A stretch of DNA of 64,000 bases from Sneathiella limimaris (GCF_012932565.1 NZ_JABBYJ010000001.1:2356001-2420000); one strand, 5' to 3'; counted from the first letter of the stretch, positions 17,923-28,092 are shown. Numbers and translations: made by a program. Notes: generated by a model not told the origin, from the letters alone.

Positions 17923-19308
17923 ATGACTGAAGCCCTCAAATCGTGCTGGCCATTACTATTGGGGATCGGCCTGATGATGCTCGGAAACGGGTTGCAGGGC
18001 AGTTTGCTGGGTGTTCGAGCAAGCATCGAAGGTTTTCCAACCGCCATTACCGGTCTGATCATGTCGGCCTATTATATGGGCTTTTTGTTCGGGTCGATCA
18101 TAACACCTAAAATTCTGGCGTCTGTCGGTCATGTAAGGGTATTTGCCGCTTTGGCTTCGTTAGCCTCAACAGCTGCATTGATCCATGCTGTGTTTGCGGA
18201 TCCTTATGTCTGGGGTGTGTTTCGCCTTTTGACCGGTTTTTCCTTTGCGGGTCTGTATATTGTTAGTGAAAGCTGGCTCAATGATACTGCCACTAATGAA
18301 ACACGGGGATCCATTCTCTCCATTTATATGGTGATCACTTTTGGTGGGATGGCAGGAGGCCAAATTCTGTTGAACTCATACGATCCAGCAAGTTTCCAGC
18401 TGTTTGTGATCGTTTCTGTCCTCGTTTCCTTGGCGTTGATTCCTTCTGCCTTGAGTGCATCTCCAATGCCAAATATGGAAGCACCTGATAATCTTGGTAT
18501 TCGACAACTCTATGCGATTTCGCCTTTGGGTGTTGTTTCCGCGCTCGTAGTTGGCATTGCTCACGGCGGTTTTTATTCAATGGCAGCGGTTTACGGATCA
18601 TTGATTGGTCTTTCAGTTGGGCAAATCTCAATCTTTATTAGTGCCGCCGTTGTCGGAGGGGCTTTGTTGCAAATGCCAATCGGGCGTCTGTCTGATTTTA
18701 TGGATCGTCGGAAGGTCCTTTTAATGACTGCGGCCGTTTCATTGGCACTCTGTTTGGTGCTATTGGAATTGCAAACCTGGGATAATAAGCTTTGGTTTAT
18801 GGGTGGGGCGATGCTGTTTGGGGGGTTCTGTTTCCCTCTCTATTCCTTGTGTTTGGCTCATACCAACGACCATTTGCAACCAAATCAAATGGTTGCGGCG
18901 AGTAGTGGGTTGCTTTTGGTGAATGGTGTAGGAGCGATCGCAGGTCCTATCGGGGTATCCCTGTTGATGGGAGCAGTTGGGTCCTGGATGTTCTTTGTCT
19001 TTATGGGCGGTGCCTGTTCTATCATCGTAATATTTGCTATTTACCGAATGTCTGTAAAAGAAGCCGTCCCCCTTGATGATCAGAATGACTTCGTCGCCAT
19101 GCCGGTTCGCTCAGGGATGGTTGCAGTTACCTTGAACCCAGAATCTGAAGAATGGGATGAAGAGGAACCTGACGAGACTTCACCGCCAAAAATGAGTAAA
19201 GCCTCAATAGGCATCATGGCTGATCGTGAAGATGAGGATGAAGAAGAGGAAGATGAGGAACAAAGCCCATTAAACGATGGGCCAACACCTTGGAACCGAA
19301 ACGGTTAA
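17923..19308 (+). CDS. MFS permease (YcaD-like) with an acidic C-terminal tail
   Basis: A 461-residue major facilitator with twelve predicted helices. The conserved loop between helices 8 and 9 reads GRLSDFMDRRKV. Overall it resembles the YcaD group, whose substrates are unknown. The last 75 or so residues are hydrophilic and very acidic (for example DREDEDEEEEDEE) and should lie in the cytoplasm. ATG 17923 is fixed by AAGGAGA six bases upstream; a TTG at 17884 is rejected. It sits between a nicotinate phosphoribosyltransferase-like gene and nadE, so pyridine transport is a possible but unproven role. Confidence 0.8.
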   Translation: MTEALKSCWPLLLGIGLMMLGNGLQGSLLGVRASIEGFPTAITGLIMSAYYMGFLFGSIITPKILASVGHVRVFAALASLASTAALIHAVFADPYVWGVFRLLTGFSFAGLYIVSESWLNDTATNETRGSILSIYMVITFGGMAGGQILLNSYDPASFQLFVIVSVLVSLALIPSALSASPMPNMEAPDNLGIRQLYAISPLGVVSALVVGIAHGGFYSMAAVYGSLIGLSVGQISIFISAAVVGGALLQMPIGRLSDFMDRRKVLLMTAAVSLALCLVLLELQTWDNKLWFMGGAMLFGGFCFPLYSLCLAHTNDHLQPNQMVAASSGLLLVNGVGAIAGPIGVSLLMGAVGSWMFFVFMGGACSIIVIFAIYRMSVKEAVPLDDQNDFVAMPVRSGMVAVTLNPESEEWDEEEPDETSPPKMSKASIGIMADREDEDEEEEDEEQSPLNDGPTPWNRNG

Positions 19309-19392
19309 GTTTGTTCTTGTCTTTCTTTTTCTTTTGAATAACGTGCATTCTTTTCGTTGCTGCTTTATTCAAGGGGCGTTAAAACCAACATC

Positions 19393-21054
19393 ATGACTGA
19401 CAAATTGAAAATTGCCCTTGCCCAGGCAAACCCAAAGCTTGGGGATATCGCAGGAAATATCAAACTTGCTAGAGAGTTCCGGGAAGAAGCGGAAGCCGAA
19501 GGTGCTGAGCTCGTCGTTTTCCCAGAACTGTTTATTTGTGGTTACCCGCCAGAGGATCTAGTTTTAAAGCCATCATTTGTCAGGGCTTGTGAACAAGCCA
19601 TGTCAGAGCTTGCTGAACTAACCCTTGATGGGGGGCCGGCAATGCTAATGACCGGGCCGATGATGGATGGTCCTTTCCTCCGCAATACAGTTTGTCTCCT
19701 TGAAGAAGGAAAAATTTCAGCAACTCGATACAAAAACAAACTTCCGAATTATGGGGTCTTTGACGAAATTCGCGTCTTTGAACCCGGGCCGCTTCCTGGG
19801 CCAATTCCGTTTAAGGGTGTCCGCATGGGCGTGATGATCTGTGAGGACATGTGGTATCCAGATGTTGCCGAATGTCTGGCTGAAACAGGGGCCGAACTTC
19901 TGATTGTTCCCAACGGAAGCCCTTATGATCACGAAAAAGGCGATGCGCGTCTTAATTATGCGGTCGAACGGGTTAAAGAGACAGAATTGCCAATCGTTTA
20001 TGTCAATCAAATTGGTGGTCAGGATGAGCTCGTTTTCGATGGTGGCTCATTCGTTTTGAATGATGACTGCACCTTGAATGTGCAAATGGCCTGCTGGAAA
20101 GAAGATTTGCTGGTGACCGACTGGGAACGGGATGGCGATCGCTGGAAATGTGCCACAACATCGCTTGTTGAGCCCGGTGGTGATCTGGAGCGGATCTATA
20201 ATGCCATGGTTCTGGGGCTGAAAGACTATGTCAATAAAAACGGTTTTCCAGGGGTTGTCCTCGGCCTGTCCGGTGGAATTGATAGTGCGTTAAGTGCTGC
20301 TGTGGCGGTGGATGCCCTCGGTGCAGATCGCGTTCACTGCGTGATGATGCCATCCCGCTATACATCACAGGAAAGCTTGGATGATGCAGCAGAATGTGCA
20401 CGCCTTTTAGGAACCAAGCTGGATACTGTTCAGATTGAACCGGCCGTAGATGCGTTTGATGGCATGCTGTCACATTTGTTCGAAGGAACCAATGCGGATA
20501 TCACCGAAGAGAATATTCAATCTCGGATCCGTGGCCTCACGCTGATGGCGATTTCCAACAAATTTGGAAAGATGGTGCTCACCACGGGTAACAAGTCTGA
20601 AATGTCTACGGGATACGCAACGATCTACGGTGATATGTGCGGCGGTTACTCGGTTTTGAAAGATCTATACAAAACCAAATGTTTTGAGGTGTCTCACTGG
20701 CGGAACAAGTCCAGCTCTGATCTGTTTTTGGGGCCAAATGGTGCCGTGATGCCTGAAAATGTGATTGTGAAGCCACCAACCGCGGAATTACGTGAGGATC
20801 AGAAGGACGAAGACAGTCTCCCGCCTTATGAAATTCTCGACGGTATACTTCATGCTTTGATCGAGGATGAAAAATCCTACGCTGAGATTGTTGAAGCTGG
20901 ATATGATGGGGCACTGGTCAGTCGGGTTCAGAACCTACTTTATGTCGCTGAATATAAGCGTAGACAGGCCCCTCCAGGTGTCAAGATAACGACGCGCAAC
21001 TTTGGTAAAGACAGACGCTATCCGATTACAAACGGATTTAGGGATAAGAGATGA
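19393..21054 (+). CDS. nadE: Glutamine-dependent NAD+ synthetase
   Basis: A 553-residue two-domain enzyme that amidates nicotinate adenine dinucleotide to NAD+. The N-terminal carbon-nitrogen hydrolase domain has the Glu in FPELFICGYPPE (Glu45), the Lys in YKNKLPNYGVFDE and the Cys in MICEDMWYP, so it can draw ammonia from glutamine. The C-terminal synthetase domain has the ATP motif SGGIDSAL starting at Ser293. ATG 19393 has only a weak ribosome site; a TTG at 19357 is less likely. The stop overlaps the gltX start by four bases (ATGA), showing coupled translation. Confidence 0.94.
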   Translation: MTDKLKIALAQANPKLGDIAGNIKLAREFREEAEAEGAELVVFPELFICGYPPEDLVLKPSFVRACEQAMSELAELTLDGGPAMLMTGPMMDGPFLRNTVCLLEEGKISATRYKNKLPNYGVFDEIRVFEPGPLPGPIPFKGVRMGVMICEDMWYPDVAECLAETGAELLIVPNGSPYDHEKGDARLNYAVERVKETELPIVYVNQIGGQDELVFDGGSFVLNDDCTLNVQMACWKEDLLVTDWERDGDRWKCATTSLVEPGGDLERIYNAMVLGLKDYVNKNGFPGVVLGLSGGIDSALSAAVAVDALGADRVHCVMMPSRYTSQESLDDAAECARLLGTKLDTVQIEPAVDAFDGMLSHLFEGTNADITEENIQSRIRGLTLMAISNKFGKMVLTTGNKSEMSTGYATIYGDMCGGYSVLKDLYKTKCFEVSHWRNKSSSDLFLGPNGAVMPENVIVKPPTAELREDQKDEDSLPPYEILDGILHALIEDEKSYAEIVEAGYDGALVSRVQNLLYVAEYKRRQAPPGVKITTRNFGKDRRYPITNGFRDKR

Positions 21055-22382
21055 CCGCAAAATTTCGATTTGCACCAAGCCCAACCGGTTATTTACACGT
21101 AGGGAATGCACGGCTCGCCCTGATTAACTGGCTTTATGCTCGCAAAATTGAGGGTGAATTTGTTCTTCGTCTGGATGATACGGATGAGGAGCGTTCCACT
21201 GAAGAATTTGCTGAAGGGATCAAGGAAGATCTAACTTGGCTTGGGCTTGTTTGGGATGATCTGAAAAAACAGTCGGATCGCGCCGACCGGTACACTGAAA
21301 TTTTTGAGAAACTCAAGGCTGAGGGCCGTCTTTATCCGTGTTATGAAACGGGTGAGGAGCTTGAATATAAGCGGAAACGGCAGCTCGCCCGAAAATTGCC
21401 ACCTGTTTATGATCGTTCTGCATTGAAGCTGACAGACGAAGAAAAACAGGCCTTTGAAGCAGAAGGACGCCAACCACATTGGCGCTTCCTACTGGATCAG
21501 GAGGTTGTGGCTTGGGACGATCATGTGCGAGGTCGTGTGGAAGTTGACTGTGCCAGTATGTCGGACCCTGTTCTCATTCGGACTGATGGACGTCCACTAT
21601 ATCATTTGCCATCTGTTGTTGATGATGTGGATTTCGGGATTACCCATGTGATCCGGGGCGAGGATCATGTCAGTAATACAGCACTTCATATCCAACTCTT
21701 TAAGGCGATGGGCGCAACTGTACCAGAATTTGCTCATATTCCACTTTTGATGGGACCTGATGGAGGACCGCTCTCTAAACGGGAAGGGAGCTTGTCTTTA
21801 AGGGATATGCGAGATGAAGGGCTTGAGCCGATGAGCATCAACTCGTTGCTCGCACGCCTCGGAACCTCGGATAATGTCGTCGGCCAATATGATTTGGCAA
21901 AACTTATTGAAGGATTTGATATCGGTCACTTCAGTCGAGCCGCAGCTAAATTCGACCCGGCAGAACTTAAAAACCTGAATGCCAAGATTTTGCATGAGAT
22001 GCCATGGGAACTCGTGAAAGATCGCCCTGAGCTTGAAGGATGTACGGCAGATCTGTGGGCCGTCATCCAAGGAAATTTGTCTGTTCTGGGTGAAGCTAAA
22101 TTGTGGACCGAAGTAACCTACGGGCAAATCAATCCAGTTATTGAGGATGAGAGCTTTGCTGCGAAAGCAGCGGAACTGCTACCTGCTGGAACCCTGGATG
22201 GAGACAGCTGGAAAAGCTGGACCAATGCCATTAAGGATGAGCTGGGGGTTAAGGGAAAAGCCCTATTTATGCCGCTGAGACAAGCACTTACAGCTCAGTC
22301 TCATGGTCCAGAAATGGGTAAGTTACTCCCCTTGTTGGGACGAGAGAAGACCTTGAAACGTCTTAAAGGAGAGGTGGCCTAA
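21051..22382 (+). CDS. gltX: Glutamyl-tRNA synthetase
   Basis: A 443-residue class I synthetase that charges tRNA-Glu. The HIGH-type signature is HVGN (residues 16-19) in APSPTGYLHVGNARLAL, and the KMSKS-type loop reads PLSKREGS. Alphaproteobacteria often carry two GltX paralogues, one of which may charge tRNA-Gln for amidation; only one lies in this window. The anticodon-binding domain at the C-terminus is present and the length is at the short end of the family. It starts inside the nadE stop and is followed 21 bases later by cysS. Confidence 0.94.
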   Translation: MTAKFRFAPSPTGYLHVGNARLALINWLYARKIEGEFVLRLDDTDEERSTEEFAEGIKEDLTWLGLVWDDLKKQSDRADRYTEIFEKLKAEGRLYPCYETGEELEYKRKRQLARKLPPVYDRSALKLTDEEKQAFEAEGRQPHWRFLLDQEVVAWDDHVRGRVEVDCASMSDPVLIRTDGRPLYHLPSVVDDVDFGITHVIRGEDHVSNTALHIQLFKAMGATVPEFAHIPLLMGPDGGPLSKREGSLSLRDMRDEGLEPMSINSLLARLGTSDNVVGQYDLAKLIEGFDIGHFSRAAAKFDPAELKNLNAKILHEMPWELVKDRPELEGCTADLWAVIQGNLSVLGEAKLWTEVTYGQINPVIEDESFAAKAAELLPAGTLDGDSWKSWTNAIKDELGVKGKALFMPLRQALTAQSHGPEMGKLLPLLGREKTLKRLKGEVA

Positions 22383-22403
22383 TTGCCATCCCGAGGATAG
22401 ATC

Positions 22404-23783
22404 GTGAAGTTACATCTTTATAACACTGCAACCCGACAGAAAGAGGAATTCGTTCCTATCGATCCAAAGAATGTTGGCATGTATGTGTGCGGCCCAACTG
22501 TGTATGACTTTGCGCATATCGGTAATGCGCGTCCGGTCGTGATTTTTGATGTTTTGGTTCGCCTTCTTCGCTCAATATACGGCACTGATCATGTGACCTA
22601 TGTTCGGAATATTACAGATGTCGAAGATAAAATTATCGAGGCGGCAGCCCGTAACTGTGAAACGATTGATGACCTGACATCGCGCACAACTAAGGCTTAC
22701 CATGATGATATGGCTGCTCTTGGTGCGGCTATGCCGGATCGGGAGCCGCATGCCACGCAGCATATCGATGGTATGATTGATATGATCAACACCCTGATCG
22801 AAAAGGGGCATGCCTATGAAGCAGAAGGTCATGTTCTTTTTGATGTTCAGTCCATGCCAGATTACGGCAAACTTTCTGGTCGGAACCGGGATGACATGAT
22901 TGCCGGTGCTCGTGTTGAAGTCGCTCCTTATAAAAAAGATCCTGCCGATTTTGTGCTTTGGAAACCCTCAACTGATGACATGCCCGGTTGGGATAGCCCC
23001 TGGGGGCGTGGGCGGCCGGGTTGGCATATTGAATGTTCTGTCATGTCAAAAGCGGAACTTGGAGATACATTTGATATTCATGGCGGTGGTCGGGACCTGA
23101 TATTTCCGCACCATGAAAATGAAGTTGCCCAAAGCTGCTGCGCTAATGGTCCAGATACATTTGCCAAATACTGGGTGCATAACGGCTTTCTGACAGTTGA
23201 AGGGGACAAGATGTCCAAATCCCTCGGTAATTTCCGGACAGTTCGGGAGTTGCTTGAGGAAGCGCCAGGCGAAGCGTTGCGCTTAAATATGCTCACGGCT
23301 CATTATCGCCAACCTCTTGACTGGACATCCGACGGGGTCAAGCAATCCAAGACAAATTTGGATCGACTTTATACAGCACTTCAGAAACTTGATGATGTTG
23401 ATCCGGCGGCTGATATTGTTGCAGAAGATGTCCGTGATGCTTTGATGGATGACTTGAACACGCCAAAAGCTTTAACAGCGCTGTATGCATTGGCATCTCA
23501 AGCAAATAAAGCGACGGATGCTTCTGAAAAAGCTGTTTTAAAAGCCAAACTCTTATCAGCTGGCGATCAACTGGGCCTCTTGCAGTTGTCTCCGGAAGAT
23601 TGGTTCAAGGGTGGTAGCAGCGACGGATTAGATGAGGCGACTATTGAAAGTCTGATCGCCGAGCGACTGGAAGCGCGTGCCAACAAGGATTTTGCCCGTT
23701 CGGATGAAATTCGAGATGATCTGAAAGCGCAAGGGGTCATTCTAGAGGATGGGCCCGGCGGAACCACCTGGAAGCGGGCATAA
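22404..23783 (+). CDS. cysS: Cysteinyl-tRNA synthetase
   Basis: A 459-residue class I synthetase for tRNA-Cys. Cys29 in MYVCGPTVYD is the first zinc ligand, HIGN occupies 38-41, and the KMSKS motif begins at Lys269. The zinc-binding Cys/His segments HIECSVM and FPHHENE are also present. The start is GTG 22404 with GAGGA upstream. It sits 21 bases after gltX, in a likely nadE-gltX-cysS unit. Confidence 0.96.
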   Translation: MKLHLYNTATRQKEEFVPIDPKNVGMYVCGPTVYDFAHIGNARPVVIFDVLVRLLRSIYGTDHVTYVRNITDVEDKIIEAAARNCETIDDLTSRTTKAYHDDMAALGAAMPDREPHATQHIDGMIDMINTLIEKGHAYEAEGHVLFDVQSMPDYGKLSGRNRDDMIAGARVEVAPYKKDPADFVLWKPSTDDMPGWDSPWGRGRPGWHIECSVMSKAELGDTFDIHGGGRDLIFPHHENEVAQSCCANGPDTFAKYWVHNGFLTVEGDKMSKSLGNFRTVRELLEEAPGEALRLNMLTAHYRQPLDWTSDGVKQSKTNLDRLYTALQKLDDVDPAADIVAEDVRDALMDDLNTPKALTALYALASQANKATDASEKAVLKAKLLSAGDQLGLLQLSPEDWFKGGSSDGLDEATIESLIAERLEARANKDFARSDEIRDDLKAQGVILEDGPGGTTWKRA

Positions 23784-23901
23784 CCAACCCTTAAACTGCC
23801 GTCTATTGTTGACCATTTCAATTTATGGGTCTATTGCTTTGTCTTTGTTGCAATGGCTTCAAAAGAATTGAAATAAATAGAAAAATCAGGTGCGTGAGAC
23901 G

Positions 23902-25509
23902 ATGTCCTCTAAAGAGCGGTTATATTTGTTTGATACGACGCTGCGCGATGGTGCACAGACACACGGTGTAGACTTTAGCGTCGAAGACAAAATTGCGATT
24001 GCCGAAACTTTGGATAAGCTGGGCATTGATTATATTGAGGGCGGCTGGCCTGGGGCAAACCCGGGGGACACTGAATTTTTCGCCCGTGATCATAACTATA
24101 AAAATGCGACTTTCACGGCATTTGGAATGACACGTCGCCCAGGGCGAAGCGCTTCCAATGACACTGGATTGAAGGCAGTTCTGGATTCTGAAACGCCAGC
24201 TGTTTGTCTTGTTGGTAAGAGCTGGGATTTTCAGGTTGAAGTCGCCTTGGGTATTGAACTTGATGAGAATGTTGAGCTGATCTCTTCCTCTATGGAAGAA
24301 TGTCGTCGTCTCGGCCGGGAGCCGATGTATGATGCTGAGCATTTTTTCGATGGTTATAAAGCTAATCCTGAATATGCATTGAAATGTGCAAAAGCAGCGT
24401 ATGATGCGGGGGCACGTTGGGTTGTTCTTTGTGATACCAACGGCGGCACACTCCCGCATGAAGTTGAAGCAATTGTTTCTGAAGTCGTGAAACACATTCC
24501 CGGTGATCATTTGGGTATTCATACTCATAACGATACGGAGAACGCGGTTGCCAATTCGTTGGCTGCAATTCGGGCAGGGGTTCGGCAAGTGCAGGGGACA
24601 CTCAATGGGTTGGGGGAGAGGTGTGGCAATGCCAATATGGTTAGTCTTATCCCAACCTTATGTTTGAAAGAGCCCTACAAATCCCAATTTGAAACGGGAA
24701 TTACGTCGGATGGGCTGAAAAAACTTCGCTTAGCCTCTTTGATGCTGGATGAAATCCTGAACCGGGCACCAAACAGGCATCAACCATATGTTGGTGCATC
24801 AGCCTTCACCCATAAAGGTGGGCTGCATGTGTCCGCTGTACAGAAAGATCCAACTACTTATGAGCATGTTGATCCAGCGTCTGTTGGGAACCGACGTGTC
24901 ATTCCGGTTTCCGATCAGGCCGGACGATCCAATCTGATCGCTCAGTTCCAGGAGTTTGGACTTGAAATTGATCCCAAAGATCCAAGGGTTGACCGGCTGC
25001 TCGAGGAAGTGAAGGAGCGGGAGCATAACGGCTATAGCTATGATGGGGCACTTGCCAGTTTTGAATTAATGGCCCGTCGGCGTCTCGGGCAGGTTCCCGA
25101 ATATTTTCAGGTTGAAAGCTTTCGTGTTCAGGTCGAGCGTCGCCACAATGCCAATGGAGATTTAATAACAATCTCTGATGCGGTCGTGAAAGTCATCGTA
25201 GACGGGGAACGGCTAATGTCGGTCGCAGAGGGAAATGGTCCTGTGAACGCATTGGACCAGGCCCTTCGGAAAGATTTGGGGGCATATTCCGAATACCTGA
25301 AAGATTTACGCCTTGCTGATTTTAAGGTTCGGATCCTTTCAACCGGAACCGAAGCGGTGACCCGCGTTATGATCGAAAGCACAGATGATACTGGCCATCG
25401 CTGGTTTACCATTGGCGTTTCCCCTAATATTGTGGATGCATCATTCGCTGCGCTTTTGGATAGTATTACTTATAAACTGTTGCGGGATGGGGCGCCGGCG
25501 AGTAAGTAG
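23902..25509 (+). CDS. cimA: (R)-citramalate synthase
   Basis: A 535-residue enzyme of the isopropylmalate-synthase-like family, subtype CimA. It condenses acetyl-CoA and pyruvate to citramalate, giving a threonine-independent route to 2-oxobutyrate and isoleucine. The N-terminal TIM-barrel motifs LFDTTLRDGAQ and LGIHTHNDTENAVAN hold metal and catalytic residues. The C-terminal LeuA-type regulatory domain spans roughly residues 390-535 and should mediate feedback inhibition. ATG 23902 is chosen over a GTG four codons earlier. Homocitrate or isopropylmalate synthase are less likely from the sequence around VDFSVEDK and GGWPGANP. Confidence 0.88.
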   Translation: MSSKERLYLFDTTLRDGAQTHGVDFSVEDKIAIAETLDKLGIDYIEGGWPGANPGDTEFFARDHNYKNATFTAFGMTRRPGRSASNDTGLKAVLDSETPAVCLVGKSWDFQVEVALGIELDENVELISSSMEECRRLGREPMYDAEHFFDGYKANPEYALKCAKAAYDAGARWVVLCDTNGGTLPHEVEAIVSEVVKHIPGDHLGIHTHNDTENAVANSLAAIRAGVRQVQGTLNGLGERCGNANMVSLIPTLCLKEPYKSQFETGITSDGLKKLRLASLMLDEILNRAPNRHQPYVGASAFTHKGGLHVSAVQKDPTTYEHVDPASVGNRRVIPVSDQAGRSNLIAQFQEFGLEIDPKDPRVDRLLEEVKEREHNGYSYDGALASFELMARRRLGQVPEYFQVESFRVQVERRHNANGDLITISDAVVKVIVDGERLMSVAEGNGPVNALDQALRKDLGAYSEYLKDLRLADFKVRILSTGTEAVTRVMIESTDDTGHRWFTIGVSPNIVDASFAALLDSITYKLLRDGAPASK

Positions 25510-25548
25510 TCTGCCATTATTTGATGGTAACGACATAGGCACAGTTTC

Positions 25549-26292
25549 ATGAGTGGGCAACAGAATTCGCCAGCGATTATTCTTGTGGAACCCCAAATGG
25601 GGGAAAATATAGGCGCGGCCGCCAGAGCGATGCTTAATTTCGGTTTGACCGATATGCGCTTGGTAAGCCCCCGAGATGGCTGGCCGAACGAAAAAGCCGT
25701 TGCTATGGCTTCGCGGGCTGACGAGGTCTTAGAAAAGGCACGGGTTTTTGAGACGGTTCAGGACGCCATCGCAGATCTTCAGCATGTTTATGCCACAACT
25801 GCCCGCCCACGGGACATGATCAAACATGTGGTAACACCTAAAGCCGCCGCGACAGAAATTCGTGGGCATAAATTAAGCGGGGAGGGAGTTGGAATTCTCT
25901 TCGGTAAGGAAAGTTGGGGCCTTACCAGTGAGGATATCACTTACGCGGATACCATCATTACGGTTCCTTTGAACCCTGATTTTTCCTCGATCAATTTGGC
26001 GCAGGCTGTCTTGCTGGTTGCTTATGAATGGTATCAGGTAGCAGATACAACACCTGAAAAGCGGTTGATCAATGATGAGCGCCCCGCGACAAAGGAGGAA
26101 ATGAATTTCCTTTTTGAGCGGATAGAGCGAGAGCTTGACGCCCGCGGCTATTTTGACCGTATGATGAACCGTAAACCTGTGATCTTGAAAAATATGCGGA
26201 ACATGTTTCATCGCTTTGGCATGCTGGAGACGGATATCAAAGCGATGCAAGGGATCATAAAGGGACTGTCGAGACATAAAAAGGAAGAATAA
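25549..26292 (+). CDS. tRNA/rRNA 2'-O-methyltransferase, TrmJ type
   Basis: A 247-residue SPOUT-class methyltransferase. The N-terminal signature LVEPQMGENIGAAARAMLNF and the later FGKESWGLTSED and VPLNPDFSSINLAQA segments form the knotted SAM site. TrmJ methylates the ribose at position 32 of certain tRNAs. The C-terminal extension after the SPOUT domain also fits TrmJ. The stop TAA shares its last base with the ATG of the following hydrolase gene. Confidence 0.85.
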   Translation: MSGQQNSPAIILVEPQMGENIGAAARAMLNFGLTDMRLVSPRDGWPNEKAVAMASRADEVLEKARVFETVQDAIADLQHVYATTARPRDMIKHVVTPKAAATEIRGHKLSGEGVGILFGKESWGLTSEDITYADTIITVPLNPDFSSINLAQAVLLVAYEWYQVADTTPEKRLINDERPATKEEMNFLFERIERELDARGYFDRMMNRKPVILKNMRNMFHRFGMLETDIKAMQGIIKGLSRHKKEE

Positions 26293-27194
26293 TGACTGAC
26301 ATCAGGGAGGGGTTCGCGGATCTGGGGGACATCAGACTGCATTATGCAGAATCCGGACAAAAGGGAGAAAAACTGATCATCCTCCTGCATGGGTTTCCCG
26401 AATTCTGGTTTACCTGGCGCAAGCAGCTCCCCGTATTGGGAGAGAAGTATCACGTGATTGCACCGGACATGAGGGGCTATAATCTCTCAGAACGCCCGAA
26501 GGACATAGCGGACTATAAGATCAATCATTTGATCTCTGATGTTGTCAAATTAGCCAAATTTCATGGCTATGATGAATTTTACCTTGCCTCACATGATTGG
26601 GGAGCTGCAGTCGCCTGGTCAGTCGCCATAGCCAAACCGGATCTAGTGAAAGGTTTGATGGTTTTTAATGGTCCACATCCCTATATCTTCGCAAATCTTT
26701 TGCAGCATAATGACGATCAAATAGCCCATAGTCAGTATATGGCAGATTTTCGGAAAGAAGGGATTGAGGAGCGCTTGCTTGCAAATGATTGCCAATGGTT
26801 TTGGGATTGGACATTTGCTGAGCATGAAAAAAGGGGGCTAATCACACCTGAAGAAAAGGCGGAATATTTACGTGCTTGGCAAATCCCAGGAGCTGTAACC
26901 GCAATGTTGAATTATTATCGGGCATCGCCGTTGACACCTCGAAAACTACAAGCAGGCGATAAACCTTTATCGCTTAATCCAGAAGACTTTATCGTTAAGG
27001 TTCCAACTCTTGTTGTCTGGGGTGAAAAGGATCATGCTTTGATCCCGGAAAACATAGACGGGCTTGAAAAATTCGTTCCCGATCTAAAGCTAGTCAAACT
27101 GCCAGAAGTTAGTCATTGGGTGACCCATGAGGACCCTGAACGAGTATCCAGTGAAATCCTGACATATTTGGCCGAGTTGGAGGCACGTTCATAA
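26292..27194 (+). CDS. Alpha/beta hydrolase, epoxide-hydrolase-like
   Basis: A 300-residue alpha/beta hydrolase. HGFPEFWFTW supplies the oxyanion hole. The nucleophile is Asp102 in ASHDWGAAVAW, as in epoxide hydrolases and haloalkane dehalogenases, rather than Ser. The charge-relay Asp lies in VWGEKDHALIP and the His in VSHWVTHED. An epoxide or related substrate is likely, but fluoroacetate or haloalkane activity cannot be excluded. Its ATG shares one base with the stop of the trmJ-type gene, so it is translationally coupled to it, without an obvious pathway link. Confidence 0.8.
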   Translation: MTDIREGFADLGDIRLHYAESGQKGEKLIILLHGFPEFWFTWRKQLPVLGEKYHVIAPDMRGYNLSERPKDIADYKINHLISDVVKLAKFHGYDEFYLASHDWGAAVAWSVAIAKPDLVKGLMVFNGPHPYIFANLLQHNDDQIAHSQYMADFRKEGIEERLLANDCQWFWDWTFAEHEKRGLITPEEKAEYLRAWQIPGAVTAMLNYYRASPLTPRKLQAGDKPLSLNPEDFIVKVPTLVVWGEKDHALIPENIDGLEKFVPDLKLVKLPEVSHWVTHEDPERVSSEILTYLAELEARS

Positions 27195-27207
27195 CTTGGA
27201 TAAGCTG

Positions 27208-27235
27208 TTGACATGGGTAATTCCATGAGTATATT
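27208..27235 (+). promoter_or_regulatory. Sigma-70-type promoter of rpsD
   Basis: A perfect -35 hexamer TTGACA (27208-27213), a 16-base spacer and -10 TATATT (27230-27235), 65 bases before the rpsD start. It is a clear housekeeping promoter match in this window. Confidence 0.7.
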
Positions 27236-27299
27236 GCCCACTTCCTGTGCAAGCCTCGTCGGCATGCCTTAATCCTAAATTTAGATTGGAATTAAGTTT

Positions 27300-27917
27300 A
27301 TGAGTAAACGTATTCAGGCAAAATACAAAATTGACCGCCGTATGGGTGAAAACATCTGGGGCCGTCCAAAAAGCCCAGTAAACACTCGCGAATATGGCCC
27401 AGGTCAGCACGGACAGAACCGCCGCGGTAAACTGTCTGACTTCGGTATCCACCTGCGCGCTAAACAGAAGCTAAAAGGTTACTACGGTAACATTACAGAG
27501 AAAGCTTTCCGTCGTCTTTATGCGGAAGCTGTTCGTCTGCGCGGTGACACTTCTGAAAACCTCATCGGTCTGCTGGAACGTCGTCTTGACGCAGTCGTCT
27601 ACCGGATGAAATTTGTTCCAACTGTTTTTGCTGCACGTCAGTTCGTGAACCACGGTCATGTTCTAGTCAACGGCAAGAAAGTGAACATTGCATCTTACAT
27701 GGTTAAGCCAGGTGATGTGATTGAGGTTCGCGAAAAATCAAAACAGATGGCTTTGGTTCTGGAAGCATCAGCTTCAGCAGAACGGGAAGTTCCTGATTAC
27801 ATCGAAGTTGATCACAAGACCATGAAAGGTTCTTTCAATTCTATTCCGAAACTGGCTGACGTTCCTTACCCAGTTGTAATGGAACCAAACCTGATCGTCG
27901 AATTCTACTCCCGCTAA
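27300..27917 (+). CDS. rpsD: 30S ribosomal protein S4
   Basis: A 205-residue primary 16S rRNA-binding protein that starts assembly of the 30S subunit. [21 protein letters not shown] at the start, the S4 domain [14 protein letters not shown] with [14 protein letters not shown], and the IVEFYSR end are diagnostic. As in alphaproteobacteria generally, it is a solitary gene outside the large ribosomal operon, with its own promoter and terminator. Confidence 0.98.
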   Translation: MSKRIQAKYKIDRRMGENIWGRPKSPVNTREYGPGQHGQNRRGKLSDFGIHLRAKQKLKGYYGNITEKAFRRLYAEAVRLRGDTSENLIGLLERRLDAVVYRMKFVPTVFAARQFVNHGHVLVNGKKVNIASYMVKPGDVIEVREKSKQMALVLEASASAEREVPDYIEVDHKTMKGSFNSIPKLADVPYPVVMEPNLIVEFYSR

Positions 27918-27964
27918 TTGGGAGACAAATACCGGCGCAGTTACTTGCGACGGCTTAATTTGGA

Positions 27965-27993
27965 AGGCTCTGCAGATTTGCAGAGCCTTTTTT
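27965..27993 (+). terminator. Intrinsic terminator of rpsD
   Basis: A perfect 10-bp stem, AGGCTCTGCA (27965-27974) and TGCAGAGCCT (27979-27988), with a 4-base loop and a T-run. It lies 47 bases after the rpsD stop. Confidence 0.92.
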
Positions 27994-28092
27994 CTTGGGC
28001 TTTTTTCATTTGCACTAAAACCGATGGGAAACAAAGGCTTGTTTGGCATGTTTAAGCGTCTTATGTCTTGAGGAAAGCTGAGGGGGAAGCAT

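Noticed and set aside
23920-24588. 222-codon minus-strand frame inside cimA
   Set aside because: It is wholly opposite conserved CimA codons, with unlikely composition (many Cys, Asn, Ile) and no homology seen.
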